DNA of 64,000 nucleotides, from assembly GCA_965153355.1 (NCBI GenBank), contig OZ231126.1, forward strand, positions 19,840,001 to 19,904,000. Reading direction: 5' to 3'. This document shows, in pieces, positions 23,498-35,018 of this stretch. Under the pieces are notes generated by a model that had not been told where the DNA came from, did not search any database, and saw nothing but the letters and a program-made list of their open reading frames with translations. Both the position numbers and the translations under genes were made by a program. This DNA is from Flaccisagitta enflata. Taxonomy: Eukaryota; Chaetognatha; Sagittoidea; Aphragmophora. Each line of letters begins with the position of its first letter. Position 1 is the stretch's first letter.

Positions 23498-24275
23498 TCT
23501 TGTACCATTTTGTACTATCCGTCACGGGTCTGTATTACAATGTTAGTCATCTCCAATTTATTAACCTCTTTTTTTCGGGTGTTTACTGTCTTTTACTGAC
23601 TCTAACAATGTATTCTGACATCAGCTGCAGCCTCACATCACCCCACCACCCGCGTCTTTCCGGAGTTTCTGCCTTGTCTCAAATTTTTTTCTCTCTTTCG
23701 CCTTTTTGTTTTTGATTTTTTTTCATGACTTTTTAGTTTTTTTTCTACTTCTTCTTCTTTTGTAATGGCTTCAGACGCAGATTGCAAAATTTGTTTCCTC
23801 AAATGGCCTTCCTAATCCAACTCCCCGTGGCGATTTACTTGCTTCTCCTTACATTTTCCAATCTCTTCTCTACATCACCACCTAACTTACTGACTTCGCT
23901 CTTTATTGGAAAAAAGGCGAATTACGTAATTCGCCTTTTTGAAACGTAGGGGAGAAATAAAGTTTTCCATTTTCGGTTTGGGGCAATTTTAGGAAGTTGA
24001 GCGGTTTTGGGGGTGGGATGATACATTTTTTGATATTCACAGCTAAGAAAGAGCTGATTTTTCTCTTTCAAATGGCGCCAACCAGAAGTCTCTACGATCA
24101 ATAGTTTAGAAGTTATGAATTTTTTAATCTTTTTTTATTATTTCACATTTTCGCGAAAATCGATATTTTTCATTGATCCCATTTTTTCGGTCTTATGTAA
24201 CATTAGGGAGGAGTAAACATGTTACGCAAATTGACCCTGACTTTTATGACGCTAGCTTTGATATTTTATTCTGCT

Positions 24276-24900
<625 letters not shown>

Positions 24901-25151
24901 ATCGAAAGGAAAAAACGCACAGATTGAATAACAAAAACAGACAATCAATCAGACATCATGAAATGCACACACAGAAGAACAAGCACTGAAAAAAGAGACT
25001 TCCATTTACGACTTTTTTCCGGTCGGCGATTAGCCGCCTTTATTGTATCACCACCTTACCCTCTCGGGCACTTAAACTCCAGTCATTTTTGTAACACCAC
25101 CCTTGCCAGCTCATGACCTCCACTTTCTCCACTGCAATCTCATTTGATATA

Positions 25152-25327
25152 CAGTGGGACTCCGCCTCATCGGTCCCATTCAGACTAAAGATTTTTCACC
25201 TTTATCTCAGGATAACCTTTAAAGAGAGGTGAAATCACATTAAAAACTACTATTTGAGACCTCAAAATCTTGACCTTTATTGAAGGAGAACCTTTAAAAG
25301 CGGGGCTGTTATTGCGGGGTTCCACTG
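25152..25327. mobile_element. pogo/Tigger-like MITE, TA target
   Basis: The 176-bp element begins CAGTGGGACTCCGC and ends as the inverse of CAGTGGAACCCCGC, flanked by TA on both sides (25150-25151 and 25328-25329). CAGTGGAACC-type ends with TA duplication are typical of pogo/Tigger elements. The interior has diverged near-repeats of ATAACCTTTAAA/GAACCTTTAAA and no coding potential. Confidence 0.7.
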
Positions 25328-25499
25328 TATTTCATTTTCCCCTCCTGTTTTTCTTTCTTTCTTTCTTGTTTTTTTTTTTTTTTTTGTGCTTGTTGCGCCT
25401 TTTTTCTCACTCTTTATTCATTCATTCTTTGTATTTCTCTCTGTGAGTGGTTTTCATCTCTCACCTTCTCCCTTCCTGTGACTCTCAAAAAAAAATACG

Positions 25500-25736
<237 letters not shown>

Positions 25737-26269
25737 ACCTTTTACTGTTACTCTCTCCTTTTCTTTTCTTCCTCTTTTTCTCGTCACGTCACGTCCGGTT
25801 TTTCAATTTCGATCTCCATGGCAACTCCCGCCAGCATCGAGGGAACCCCCGGGGAGATCCACGCCCCCCTCCGAGGCGGCGCCCCCCCGGAACGGGAGTT
25901 AATGGCTAAAGTCTCCCACGTAGCTCCCGATAAACAATATATCGAGAAAGCAACAAACCCAACTTGTGCGGAAAATGGCGTAAAGCGCCCGGCCTTTCAT
26001 ACGGGAGAGAGGGAAAGAAAGAGAAGCAAAGGGAGAGAGAAACGTTGTGGAGATGAAACTTGAAACTCATCACCTTGGGTGGATTTTTGGTTCATGAGCG
26101 CATCATGATGTTGACATATGATCTCTATGGGCAAATTAATGTGTACTATTCTTTGCTTTTTATCATCAATGTTATTTGAAATGTTATTTCCCTCCTTTAA
26201 AGATGGGCAGATCAATTTGTGCAAGTTCCAGTATAAAGTTCGGACATAAAGCAAGACGTGTGTTGCATG

Positions 26270-26414
26270 TAGGGATGTGGAAGCGGTCGATTTTAGTGCC
26301 GCTTCCGCTTCCGCTTTCGCTTCCGCTTCCGCTTCCGCTTCCATTTTGTAGTTCAAATACTAGTAGCTATCCCATCCTCTAAAATGGAAGCGGTCAATCG
26401 CTTCCACATCCCTA
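26270..26414. mobile_element. hAT-like miniature element (145 bp) with 8-bp TSD
   Basis: The ends are inverted copies starting TAGGGATGTGGAAGCG. The flanks are GTTGCATG (26262-26269) and GTTGTATG (26415-26422), an 8-bp target duplication with one change, as expected for hAT elements. The interior is mostly a run of imperfect CTTCCG hexamers (26303-26342), so a Ser/Glu-looking reading frame here is a repeat artefact. There is no transposase. Confidence 0.8.
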
Positions 26415-26913
26415 GTTGTATGGTATGATTTTTACACGTCTTTTCAGATTTTTTCATCTCACACTACTGGAATGGAAAAGTCGATTAAAAAGAGAGAAGG
26501 AAGGAAAGGGCGGTGTGAGCAAGCAGTACAAGCAGAGCTTGGGTGCAGCAGAAATGGGGAAACAGCGTGAGGCCAAGAGCCAAGTGGTCTAGACATGTTT
26601 ATGATGATAACGAGGAATTATGACTAACTGATTATAACAGCTCAGTTGCATAGAGTTGTATCTATACCCATGAATTATCATTTCGGCATTAGTTTATTTT
26701 ACTGCTCAAACAATATACAAAATTTCAGTGTGGCCATTTTGCCACATCCGGTTGTTCAGTTGTTTAAGTATCGGTAGCAGCGAATGCAGTGCGGAAAAAT
26801 ATCCGTGGCATGGCGCTTATCTTGTTCTTATGTCGTTATTTCACTCGACGTAACTTTGTGTCTTCGTAATTTTACCACTCTGTCTTCTCATCACCATGGC
26901 GTGCAGTTCTTAC

Positions 26914-26921
26914 ATTCTTCT

Positions 26922-26968
<47 letters not shown>

Positions 26969-27068
26969 TTCTTCTTCTTCTTCTTCTTCTTCTTCTTCTT
27001 CTTCTTCTTCTTCTTCTTTAATCCCTAGCCTTCTTTTTGGTTCCTTTTACCTGTTTTCCTAAAATACT

Positions 27069-27103
<35 letters not shown>

Positions 27104-27190
27104 CTTCTTCTTCTTCTTCTTCTTCTTCTTCTTCTTCTTCTTCTTCTTCTTCTTCTTCTTCTTCTTCTTCTTGTTCTTCTTTCCTTCTTC
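26914..27190 (+). repeat. Two (TTC)n tracts with a duplicated spacer
   Basis: TTC at 26914-27018 and 27070-27178. The spacer between them (CTAGCCTTCTTTTTGGTTCC…) recurs after the second tract at about 27199-27250. Confidence 0.92.
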
Positions 27191-27667
27191 TTCAATTCCT
27201 AGCCTTCTATTTGGTTCCTTATTCTTGTTTTCCTAAAATACTTCTTACTTCTTGAAATGATTTTTGCATATTGTAGGATCGTAGACAATTACAAAACCAA
27301 TGACTGTTAATGCACTCATACACGACGTGAGCAATATATTCTCCTTTAAATGTAATTCAACATGTGTTTTGTTCATTGTATTTGCATTTTGCATACTTTC
27401 TTACCCAATTTGTATGCTAAAATTCATCGTTCAGGGTGAAGTCACACACTGCAGTTTTATGAAAAGGTATATATTGATTAAAAACGAACTGCAAGTGTAA
27501 AGCTTTTTTAAAATCGAAGTACAACTGTTTTAGAGCGAGTTCTTGGCGCACAAATTGTGCCCAGCAACAGTTCTCGCCGTATGGCCGGTGAAAAGGCGGG
27601 TATCCCTATAGCTCCTTGTGGATGGAGAAATAGTACAAGAACCCACTGTCGAGATCGTCAATACATG

Positions 27668-27670
27668 GCC

Positions 27671-27739
<69 letters not shown>

Positions 27740-27772
27740 TTCTTCTTCTTCTTCTTCTTCTTCTTCTTCTTC
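27668..27772 (+). repeat. (CTTT)n then (TTC)n
   Basis: CTTT to 27736, then TTC to 27772, directly abutting the LINE open frame. Confidence 0.93.
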
Positions 27773-28440
27773 ATAGATCTACAAGGATCGACATCAAACA
27801 GTTACTGTACTTGCATAGAGTCTTACAAAAAGAAGATGACCAATGGATCAAAACGACACTCAAAACTGTAAACGATTACAACATCGGATGGGCCAAAAAT
27901 ATAAATGAGCTCCTGGAAAATTGGGATCTTGAACAAGATTGGGCCGCCATACAACAGAAACCATTTATGCTGTGGAAAAAAGAAGTTTCAGAAGCAGCAG
28001 AGAGACAGCACAAAAACCGACTCACGGAGGAATGTGAGACGAAAAGCCGGGGAGAAACAAAGCAGAAGACAAAAACAAAGTTTGTGACTGAGAAGGTCCA
28101 AAAATCTCATTATTCAAAAAAAGTCGATGACTTTATCACGCGCCATCCAAAACGTGCGACCGCAAGGGCTTTGATCATGGGAAGATACCATATGCTTAAG
28201 TGCGCGAATAACTTTTCAACAGGGTTTAAAACGAGAGAGTGCGATGTGTGCCATGTATTAGATGATGAAGACCATAGAATTAATGTATGTGAAAAGTGGC
28301 GGCGGACAAATCTTTGTGATAAAGAGGAAAACATTTCTTTTAGTGACATATTTTCAGATGATGATGAGAAAATAGATTCTGTAATTCGGGTGATTTTAAG
28401 CGTGTGGGATCTGGAAAATGGGAAGAATGAGATGCGGTAG
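27772..28440 (+). CDS. C-terminal part of a non-LTR retrotransposon (LINE) polyprotein, 5' truncated
   Basis: An open frame of about 223 codons runs out of a TTC tract and stops at TAG (28438-28440). The frame begins upstream of its first Met (27811), so the apparent start is not a real one. The N-terminal part (RIDIKQLLYLHRVLQK, then WAKNINELLENWDLEQDW) is amphipathic and charged. A Lys/Arg-rich middle follows, then GRYHMLKCANNF and a CCHC-like motif CDVCHVLDDEDHRINVC, ending VWDLENGKNEMR. This layout matches the region after the reverse-transcriptase domain in many invertebrate LINE ORF2 proteins, where a C-x2-C-x7-H-x4-C motif near the end is thought to bind nucleic acid. No catalytic RT or endonuclease motif is present, so the copy cannot move on its own. 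The frame has no stops or frameshifts, suggesting a fairly recent insertion. I recognise the type but not the clade. Confidence 0.75.
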   Translation, partial: HRSTRIDIKQLLYLHRVLQKEDDQWIKTTLKTVNDYNIGWAKNINELLENWDLEQDWAAIQQKPFMLWKKEVSEAAERQHKNRLTEECETKSRGETKQKTKTKFVTEKVQKSHYSKKVDDFITRHPKRATARALIMGRYHMLKCANNFSTGFKTRECDVCHVLDDEDHRINVCEKWRRTNLCDKEENISFSDIFSDDDEKIDSVIRVILSVWDLENGKNEMR

Positions 28441-28680
28441 TGGCTTGTAATATGACAAATGGGTAATGTTTGCGCCGGGAGTTATCTGTGATTATCAACG
28501 ATGTTTTTCCTTATGGTGGACTGATTGTTGTAGGAAACTTAGTCTTGATGTAGTTCTTTAACTTAGTCTTGATGTAGTTCTTTAACTTATTAACTAAATT
28601 GTGACTTAGGTCATGTCCTCGTCTCTGTACATGAGTGTTATCGCTCATTTGGACAATACATCAAATTCAAATTCAAATTC
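27773..28680 (+). mobile_element. 5'-truncated LINE copy with 3' UTR and short tandem tail
   Basis: The element comprises the open frame above plus about 240 bp of 3' UTR. The UTR contains a tandem duplication of the 24-mer AACTTAGTCTTGATGTAGTT+CTTT at about 28537-28584. It ends with three copies of an AAATTC hexamer (28663-28680), a plausible LINE 3' tail, and then runs straight into a (TTC)n tract. The 5' edge abuts a (CTTT)n-(TTC)n tract, so truncation or later repeat growth has removed any clean junction. No target-site duplication can be read because both edges are microsatellite. Confidence 0.65.
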
Positions 28681-28720
28681 TCCTTCTTCTTCTTCTTCTT
28701 CTTTTTCTTCTTCTTCCTCT

Positions 28721-28752
<32 letters not shown>

Positions 28753-28928
28753 TTCTTCTTCTTCTTCTTCTTCTTCTTCTTCTTCTTCTTCTTCTTCTTC
28801 TTCTTCTTCTTCTTCTTCTTCTTCTTCTTCTTCTTCTTCTTCTTCTTCTTCTTCTCCTTCTTCTTCTTCTTCTTCTTCTTCTTCTTCTTCTTCTTCTTCT
28901 TCTTCTTTTTCTTTTTCTTCTTCTTCTC
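28681..28928 (+). repeat. (TTC)n microsatellite
   Basis: About 80 units with a few TCC and TTT changes; it follows the LINE tail without a gap. Confidence 0.95.
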
Positions 28929-29486
28929 CATCGACAACACTACTCTTCCAGTTCACTATTCCTTTTCCTTTGCGGTCTCCTGTATTTTTCCTACGTTGCC
29001 ATCGAGTCCCAAGCGGCCTTCGTCAGGTCGACGTTCTCTCTTGCGATTAATTTTCAATAAATGTTTTATAGCGAAAGTGGAATTTCTCTTGATCTGTTTA
29101 CGACTTGGTGAGGAACAGATAGATAGAGCGAGAGAGACTGAGAAAGAAAGGGAACGTGAATTTTACACAGCATACTGTCAGAATGAACTTTTGTTACACA
29201 AACCGACCAGCAACTTTGCTCGTCTGTGTTTGAGTATTGGGAGAAAAAAAAATTCGTTCAGCCATGCAAAACGAAAATGAAAAAAATTGTGAAGATATGA
29301 AATCGCATAAAACAAAACTATTGACTACATCCAAAGGCCTCCAGAGGTTGGATTACTCTATCCTCTATACTCGCATTTGTCTCTCTGTTCACTTTTTCGG
29401 GAGGGAAAATGAAAGAGAAAAAAAATTACAGAATTTGAAATTGTATCCCTTTAAAAATATACAGCGGAGCATACGGGTTAAAAGGG

Positions 29487-29489
<3 letters not shown>

Positions 29490-29582
<93 letters not shown>
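29490..29582 (+). repeat. (GA)n microsatellite
   Basis: About 46 units. Confidence 0.95.
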
Positions 29583-30647
29583 ATGACTGAGTAAAAGATA
29601 CAGTATGTAGACAGGGACTATTCCTACTGAATACTTCTTAACCAATCATGTACATCCATGCATGTTTTTTCCACCAAATATGAGTGCATTTCAGTCTCTC
29701 CCTCTCTCTCCCAAAATGGTTTGTCTCCCCTGTTTTCCAATTTAACCTCCCCCCTCCAGTCGGATCCCCATGGGGCCTCCGCTAGCTTTTGGACTGGGGA
29801 CTCCTGCTGGATAAAAACCTCTTTTCTGCCTTTTCCAATTTCTATAAAATTCTATTAGAGAACCGCGACCAGGAGGGAGGGACTGAAATAAAGAGAGAGA
29901 AAAAAAAGAAGAAAAGAAAAAAAAAAAGGAAAAAAGAAACGTAAAGAAACAATTGATGCGTCATCTTTGGCGTAGATCAGTCGCAGAGTTTTTTGAAGAG
30001 TTCTTGAGTTGACCTCGCCTTGATTTGCAATTTCAAATCAACGCATTACGGACATGGAGATGGGCATACGGATAGACGGACGGATGGACATACCATACCT
30101 TTTCATTTGGATGCAAGGACGCATAACAAAACCGAAATAGTCTCTTTATTTCTTAGTATGTATATCGATCGACAGTATTTTTTGTTTGTTTTTTTTTTGT
30201 TCGAGATGAGAAGGAATTTTTTGGGGAGTTTAAAATCCAAATTCCTCAAGATCTGTGGAAGGGTGAAAGGGCCTCGTAACCTTCTGCATTTCTCATCTTC
30301 TACACCGTTCAGTCCCATCGAAAAACATTCACTATGTCTATACTCCAGTTCCCTTCTATATCACTCATTTCTTCATCCCCTTACTGGTTAATCCTTTCTT
30401 TCCTTCAACCACTTTAAGTTCAACATATTCCATTCTTCTATTGGTAAACCCTCCCTCCTTTTCCCCTCCTACCCTAACCTTTCTCTCTCTCTTTTTCTCT
30501 TGACTGTAAATGGCTAATCCATTTCCCCTCCCACCCTCATCATTTTACCTTCCCCTTCAGGTATTTTTTGGCCAAATTTTCCCCTTCTCTCTTCGTTGCA
30601 TCACCCTCCACCTCCTCCCGTCCTCACCGCCCATTTCTTTCTTTTTG
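29583..30647. other. No gene recognised
   Basis: Unique sequence; a small GACGGACGG patch near 30070 resembles the core of the dispersed hairpin repeat. Confidence 0.45.
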
Positions 30648-31114
30648 GGCAGCGGCCCCGAAGGGGACGAAGTCCTGTAGAACACAGGGGGACTTTCGTT
30701 TGTCCGTCCTTCCATCCTTCCGTCCGTTCTTCCCCCCCAGGCCCTCACAGGCCTGAAATCTGCCCTCTTTGGCCTGAAATTTACTCTCTCAGGCCTGAAA
30801 TTTGCCCTCTCAGGCCTGAAATTTGCCCTCTCAGGCCTTGAATCTGCCCTCTCAGGCCTGAAATCTGCCCTCTCAGGCTTGAAATCTGTTCTCTCAGGCC
30901 TGAAATCTGCCCTCACAGATTCAAGGCTTGAGAGGGCAAATTTAAGGCCTGAGATGGTAGATTTCAGGCCTGAGAAGGTAGATTTCAGGCCTGAGAGGGC
31001 AGGTTTCAGGCCTGAGAGGGCCTGGGAGTAACGGACGGACGGATGGACGGACGGACGGATGAACGAAAGTCCTCCTGTGTTCTACAGGACTTTGTCCCTT
31101 TTGGGGCCGCTGCC
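30648..31114. mobile_element. 467-bp foldback element with minisatellite arms
   Basis: The two ends are inverted copies starting GGCAGCGGCCCC and continuing through GTCCTGTAGAACACAGG and GACTTTCGTT into GGACGGAC-type repeats. Inside, each arm is a row of roughly 20-bp units around CTCTCAGGCCTGAAATYTGC. These point one way from about 30745 to 30915 and the opposite way from about 30916 to 31027. The element is thus one large imperfect hairpin, like foldback transposons. A target duplication is unclear (TTG on both sides at most). Confidence 0.75.
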
Positions 31115-32126
31115 TTGCTTCCTCTTACTCCAATTCATAATCATGCAGAGCAGGGCAACGGGTATCGCTGACCACATATTGCCCTTGGGCGACCTGTTTT
31201 TCTTCTCTTTCTCTCCTTATTTTTCTGATCCCTTATTTCTTTCTTTTTTTTTTTTGCCTTTGCGCCTGCCTTTCAGTTCCTAACGCAGCGGTCGATCGCG
31301 ACTACCCGTCGTTTCTTGATCTCCTACGGGTAGCTCACATGCTAACATTACAATCTGTATATACGAGCATCAGAGAGAGAGAAAAAACGAGAGAGAAGGA
31401 AAGTGAATAATCCATCTCCCCATCTTTTCATCCTTTTGCCCTCTCACTAATACTATCTTATATCATCATCTGTCTGTCTACTGTCTGTCTACCTGTCTGT
31501 CTTTCTGTTGAAAAAAGACAGAAACCATTTTGTGAGGACTTGTACACACATAATTCGTAATCGTTTTTGCCCGCTGTGATATCGTTGACAAGATACCAGA
31601 TCTCGATGTCTCCCATCTAAAAAAGTTTACAACCGGAAGATACGCGAAGAAGAAAAAGTGGAAAGCACGCAAACAGATGTTGCATTTTGGACGATCAACG
31701 GAAGGGTGATGAATGGAGTGATGAAGAATACGGAAGACAAAGGGACTTTGAGATCAGAAAAAAAATACTTGTTTTTTTGACTGATGATTTAAATTCAAAA
31801 TTCACTTAAGAAAATATAGACCAAAAAAAAAAAAAAAAAAAAAAAAACGCAGGAAAATGGTCACAAAAGTTTTCCAGCAATACAATGTTAAGATGAAGTT
31901 TGTGACAACTCAAATCGCGTCTCTTTAAATTAGAGAAATAAGACTGACACTCTTAATCTCTCTCGTTTGAGCGAATTTCCCCTCTATTCCATTCTTTGGC
32001 GGTCCTCTCACAAATGAATGCAAATAAGCTCGTCGTTTTTCCAGCATCAGAACTTAATTCAAAATATCAAAAACTATCTTTCGTTTGACAGTAGGACTAC
32101 TCTTTTTTCTTATACATACACATAGA
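31115..32126. other. No gene recognised
   Basis: Unique AT-rich sequence with one poly-A run (31823-31847). Confidence 0.45.
31823..31847 (+). repeat. Poly-A run
   Basis: About 25 A. It could be a retroposed tail, but nothing recognisable precedes it. Confidence 0.8.
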
Positions 32127-32394
<268 letters not shown>

Positions 32395-32763
32395 CCGAGC
32401 GGCGTCAAATTCTCGATGGCTTCGGATGTTGGCGTTCCTTTTTTTGTCCCTTGTGACCGGATTTACCCATCCAATGGAAACAGGAGGAGGAGGGAGAGAA
32501 AGAAGAGGAGTATGAAGAGATGGAGGAGCAGAAAATGTGGAAGTACTTCTAAAAGAGATATGAAGGTAAAGGATATGGGAATTGAATTGTAGCTTAGTGG
32601 AGTAGTTAGCAGTGCAAAGTGGCGAAGGTGGGAAGAACAGAAACAGAAAATCAAGAGAGGAAACGTGGAGAGAAAGGAAAGGAAAAAAGAAGAAAGGGAA
32701 AAAAGATAGATTGACACAAGAGCAGCAAAGCAGGGTGAAACAAGGCCGGATACACGGCCAATA

Positions 32764-33174
32764 CTATATGAATTTAAAAAAAAGACGCACTTTTGAATGA
32801 TTGATTGCGCCATTGAAAATCACAAAAACTAACTAAAATCTTAGACCATTTTGAAGCTCTTGAAAAACTCTTTCATTTGGCGCCAATCTGGTATCTCTAT
32901 CTTTTTTCGTTTGGAAATGGCATTAGTTTGAGTAAAAACGTTGCCAAATTTGTTTTTGCAGTCCCTTTGAAAAAGATGCAATTCAGCAAAATGGTGTCTC
33001 ACTTTAAAGAGCTCTAGCTCCTAAACCGTTAAAGATACAGATCTGGGATTGGTCTAGAATGAAAGATAATTTGAAAATCTTCAAAATCACTCTTTCTGTA
33101 AAATTTTTTTTGTACTTTTTAAGTCAGTTTTATCAGCAAATACAAAGGTGCGTCTTTTTTTTTAATTCGCATAG
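32764..33174. mobile_element. 411-bp Tc1/mariner-type MITE inside a dispersed repeat
   Basis: Its 27-bp TIRs differ at three positions; both contain an A/T run followed by the 7-base block GACGCAC. The flanks are TA (32762-32763 and 33175-33176). Removing the element and one TA rejoins GGCCAATA to CCAGT, which is exactly the uninterrupted sequence of the dispersed repeat copy at 660-676. The insertion event is therefore visible directly. The interior is AT-rich and non-coding. Confidence 0.87.
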
Positions 33175-33318
33175 TACCAGTTACGGACAGGTGGGCAGGG
33201 GCGGAAATGCGTTCTTTCACACTTTTCGACTCGTGTTCACGGACCAACGGACCAATGGACCAACGGACGGACGGACAAAGGCTCTTATAGAGTTGCCTGT
33301 CCGCAACTAAAAAGGTCT
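33175..33318 (+). repeat. Dispersed hairpin repeat, copy split by a MITE (right part)
   Basis: This is the right part of a copy whose left part (AACAAGGCCGGATACACGGCC-like) lies at about 32740-32763. The stem halves are AGTTACGGAC (33179-33188) and GTCCGCAACT (33299-33308), with one mismatch. The internal ACCAACGG/ACGGACGG units are present. Confidence 0.8.
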
Positions 33319-33710
33319 GGCTGCCCAGGTCGCGTGCTGGTGGGCAGGTGAACTGATTAAAATGGCAACCCAAGCATTTTGGCAGGAGCAGCATTGCTGA
33401 AAATGCCCATAAAATGATGTATACAATATATCAATGCTTCATCATTTGACTGACGGACTGTCTCACCACCGGACAGTCAGGCAGACTTAGCGGGGTATAG
33501 ACAGAAACCAAAAGTGAGGCAGTGTTTAAGAATTGGTGGAGAGTGTCATACAGGATAGAAAAAAGAGAGCACACAATATCAAAAACTATCGGATTTTTCT
33601 CTCTTCCTCTCTTTTTTACGAAGGAGTTGCTCCATTCCAAAGTCCTCTTGGGACTTCCTCAACGGGACTTCCTCGTTGGGACCCGAGAGACTTCGCGTTG
33701 GTATCAAACA

Positions 33711-33965
33711 CAGTTGGGATGCTTTGGGTGTGAGTGCCAATTGCACTGTGCGCCAGTTGGGATGCTTTGAGTGCGAGTGCCAATTCCACTGTGCGCCAGT
33801 TGGGATGCTTTTGATGTGAGTGTCAATAACACAATGCGTCAGTTGGGATGCTTTGAGTGTGAGTGCCAATTGCACAGTGCGCCAGTTGGGATGCTTTGGG
33901 TGTGAGTGCCAATTAATGGGACGCCACTTTGGATGCTTTGGGTGATGAGGCTGAGTGTGTGCCAA
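33711..33965 (+). repeat. Minisatellite, 43-bp period, about six units
   Basis: Units start CAGTTGGGATGCTTTG at 33711, 33754, 33797, 33840 and 33883, with a diverged one near 33925. The constant 43-bp spacing and few substitutions indicate recent tandem growth. Confidence 0.85.
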
Positions 33966-34374
33966 TTGCTTTACACCACTCACCAGCTAAGATTGAGTGT
34001 ATGCGCCAATTAGGAGTAATTCCGCGTGAAAAAAATCAGTTGTCTCAAAATGACAGATTAAAGTTAATTGAATGAAATTTTTGGTGATGCAGACCTGGTT
34101 TCCCGAGATACTAGCGATACATTTGGAAAACTGTGATTGATTCTGTCGAAAAGAGAGAAATCCAACATATAAAAGCACGTCAACCATAAAAAGAGAATAA
34201 AACTCTCTCCGACACTTAGCGTCTCTCTTTCTGTTGGTTTTTGCCAATGTATGTATGCACATCGATCCGTTCAACTTCTATCTGTCTGTATTTGTCCGTC
34301 TGTCTGTCTATCGGCTCAGTGTCGCTGTCGGAGTATCTGTATGCATTTCTCTCTGCGTGTCTATCTGCGTGTCA

Positions 34375-34493
<119 letters not shown>

Positions 34494-34565
34494 GCAAAAG
34501 TCCGCGTCTCTAACCCTGATTCTAACTCCCTTTGCGTCTCGTAAAAAGTTGGTGCCATGAAGATG

Positions 34566-34601
34566 TCACGTGATCAGGGCGCGCGCGTCCCATACTTCCG
34601 G
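34566..34601 (+). promoter_or_regulatory. Possible E-box plus ETS site pair
   Basis: TCACGTGA (34566-34573), a GCGCGCGC core and ACTTCCGG (34594-34601) lie within 36 bp in an otherwise AT-rich area between microsatellites. This resembles a TATA-less promoter of the USF/MITF plus ETS kind. No transcript start or first exon could be tied to it. Confidence 0.25.
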
Positions 34602-34618
34602 TTCTGGGAGAATGAGAA

Positions 34619-34619
<1 letters not shown>

Positions 34620-34680
<61 letters not shown>

Positions 34681-34708
34681 GAGAGAGATAATTCTCACTC
34701 TTATATCC

Positions 34709-34781
<73 letters not shown>
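34620..34781 (+). repeat. Two adjacent (GA)n tracts
   Basis: 34620-34689 and 34711-34781, separated by about 22 bp. Confidence 0.94.
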
Positions 34782-34784
<3 letters not shown>

Positions 34785-34864
34785 GAGAAAAAGGCGACGA
34801 CGCAACGGGAGTCCTCGCCTGGAGAGCGAAAGAGAGAGAAAAAGACCGCCCTTAGAGAGAGAGA

Positions 34865-35018
34865 ACGACGACGATGACGACGGTGACGACGACGACGATG
34901 ACGAAAACGACGACCACGTCGATTCCCTGGGAGATGGAACGACGTCTCTCTAAGGAAGGAAAAAGACGGAAGTTACGGCACCAAAGACTCCTCCTCCTCC
35001 TCCTCCTCCTCCTCTTTC
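34865..35018 (+). repeat. Degenerate (GAC)n and (TCC)n segments
   Basis: GACGACGATGACG units to 34920 and TCC units at about 34990-35018. Confidence 0.8.

Noticed and set aside
25818-26063. GC-rich ATG-initiated frame as a first exon
   Set aside because: No donor in a sensible position, and the C-terminal half is a purine-rich repeat. GC richness alone is not enough.
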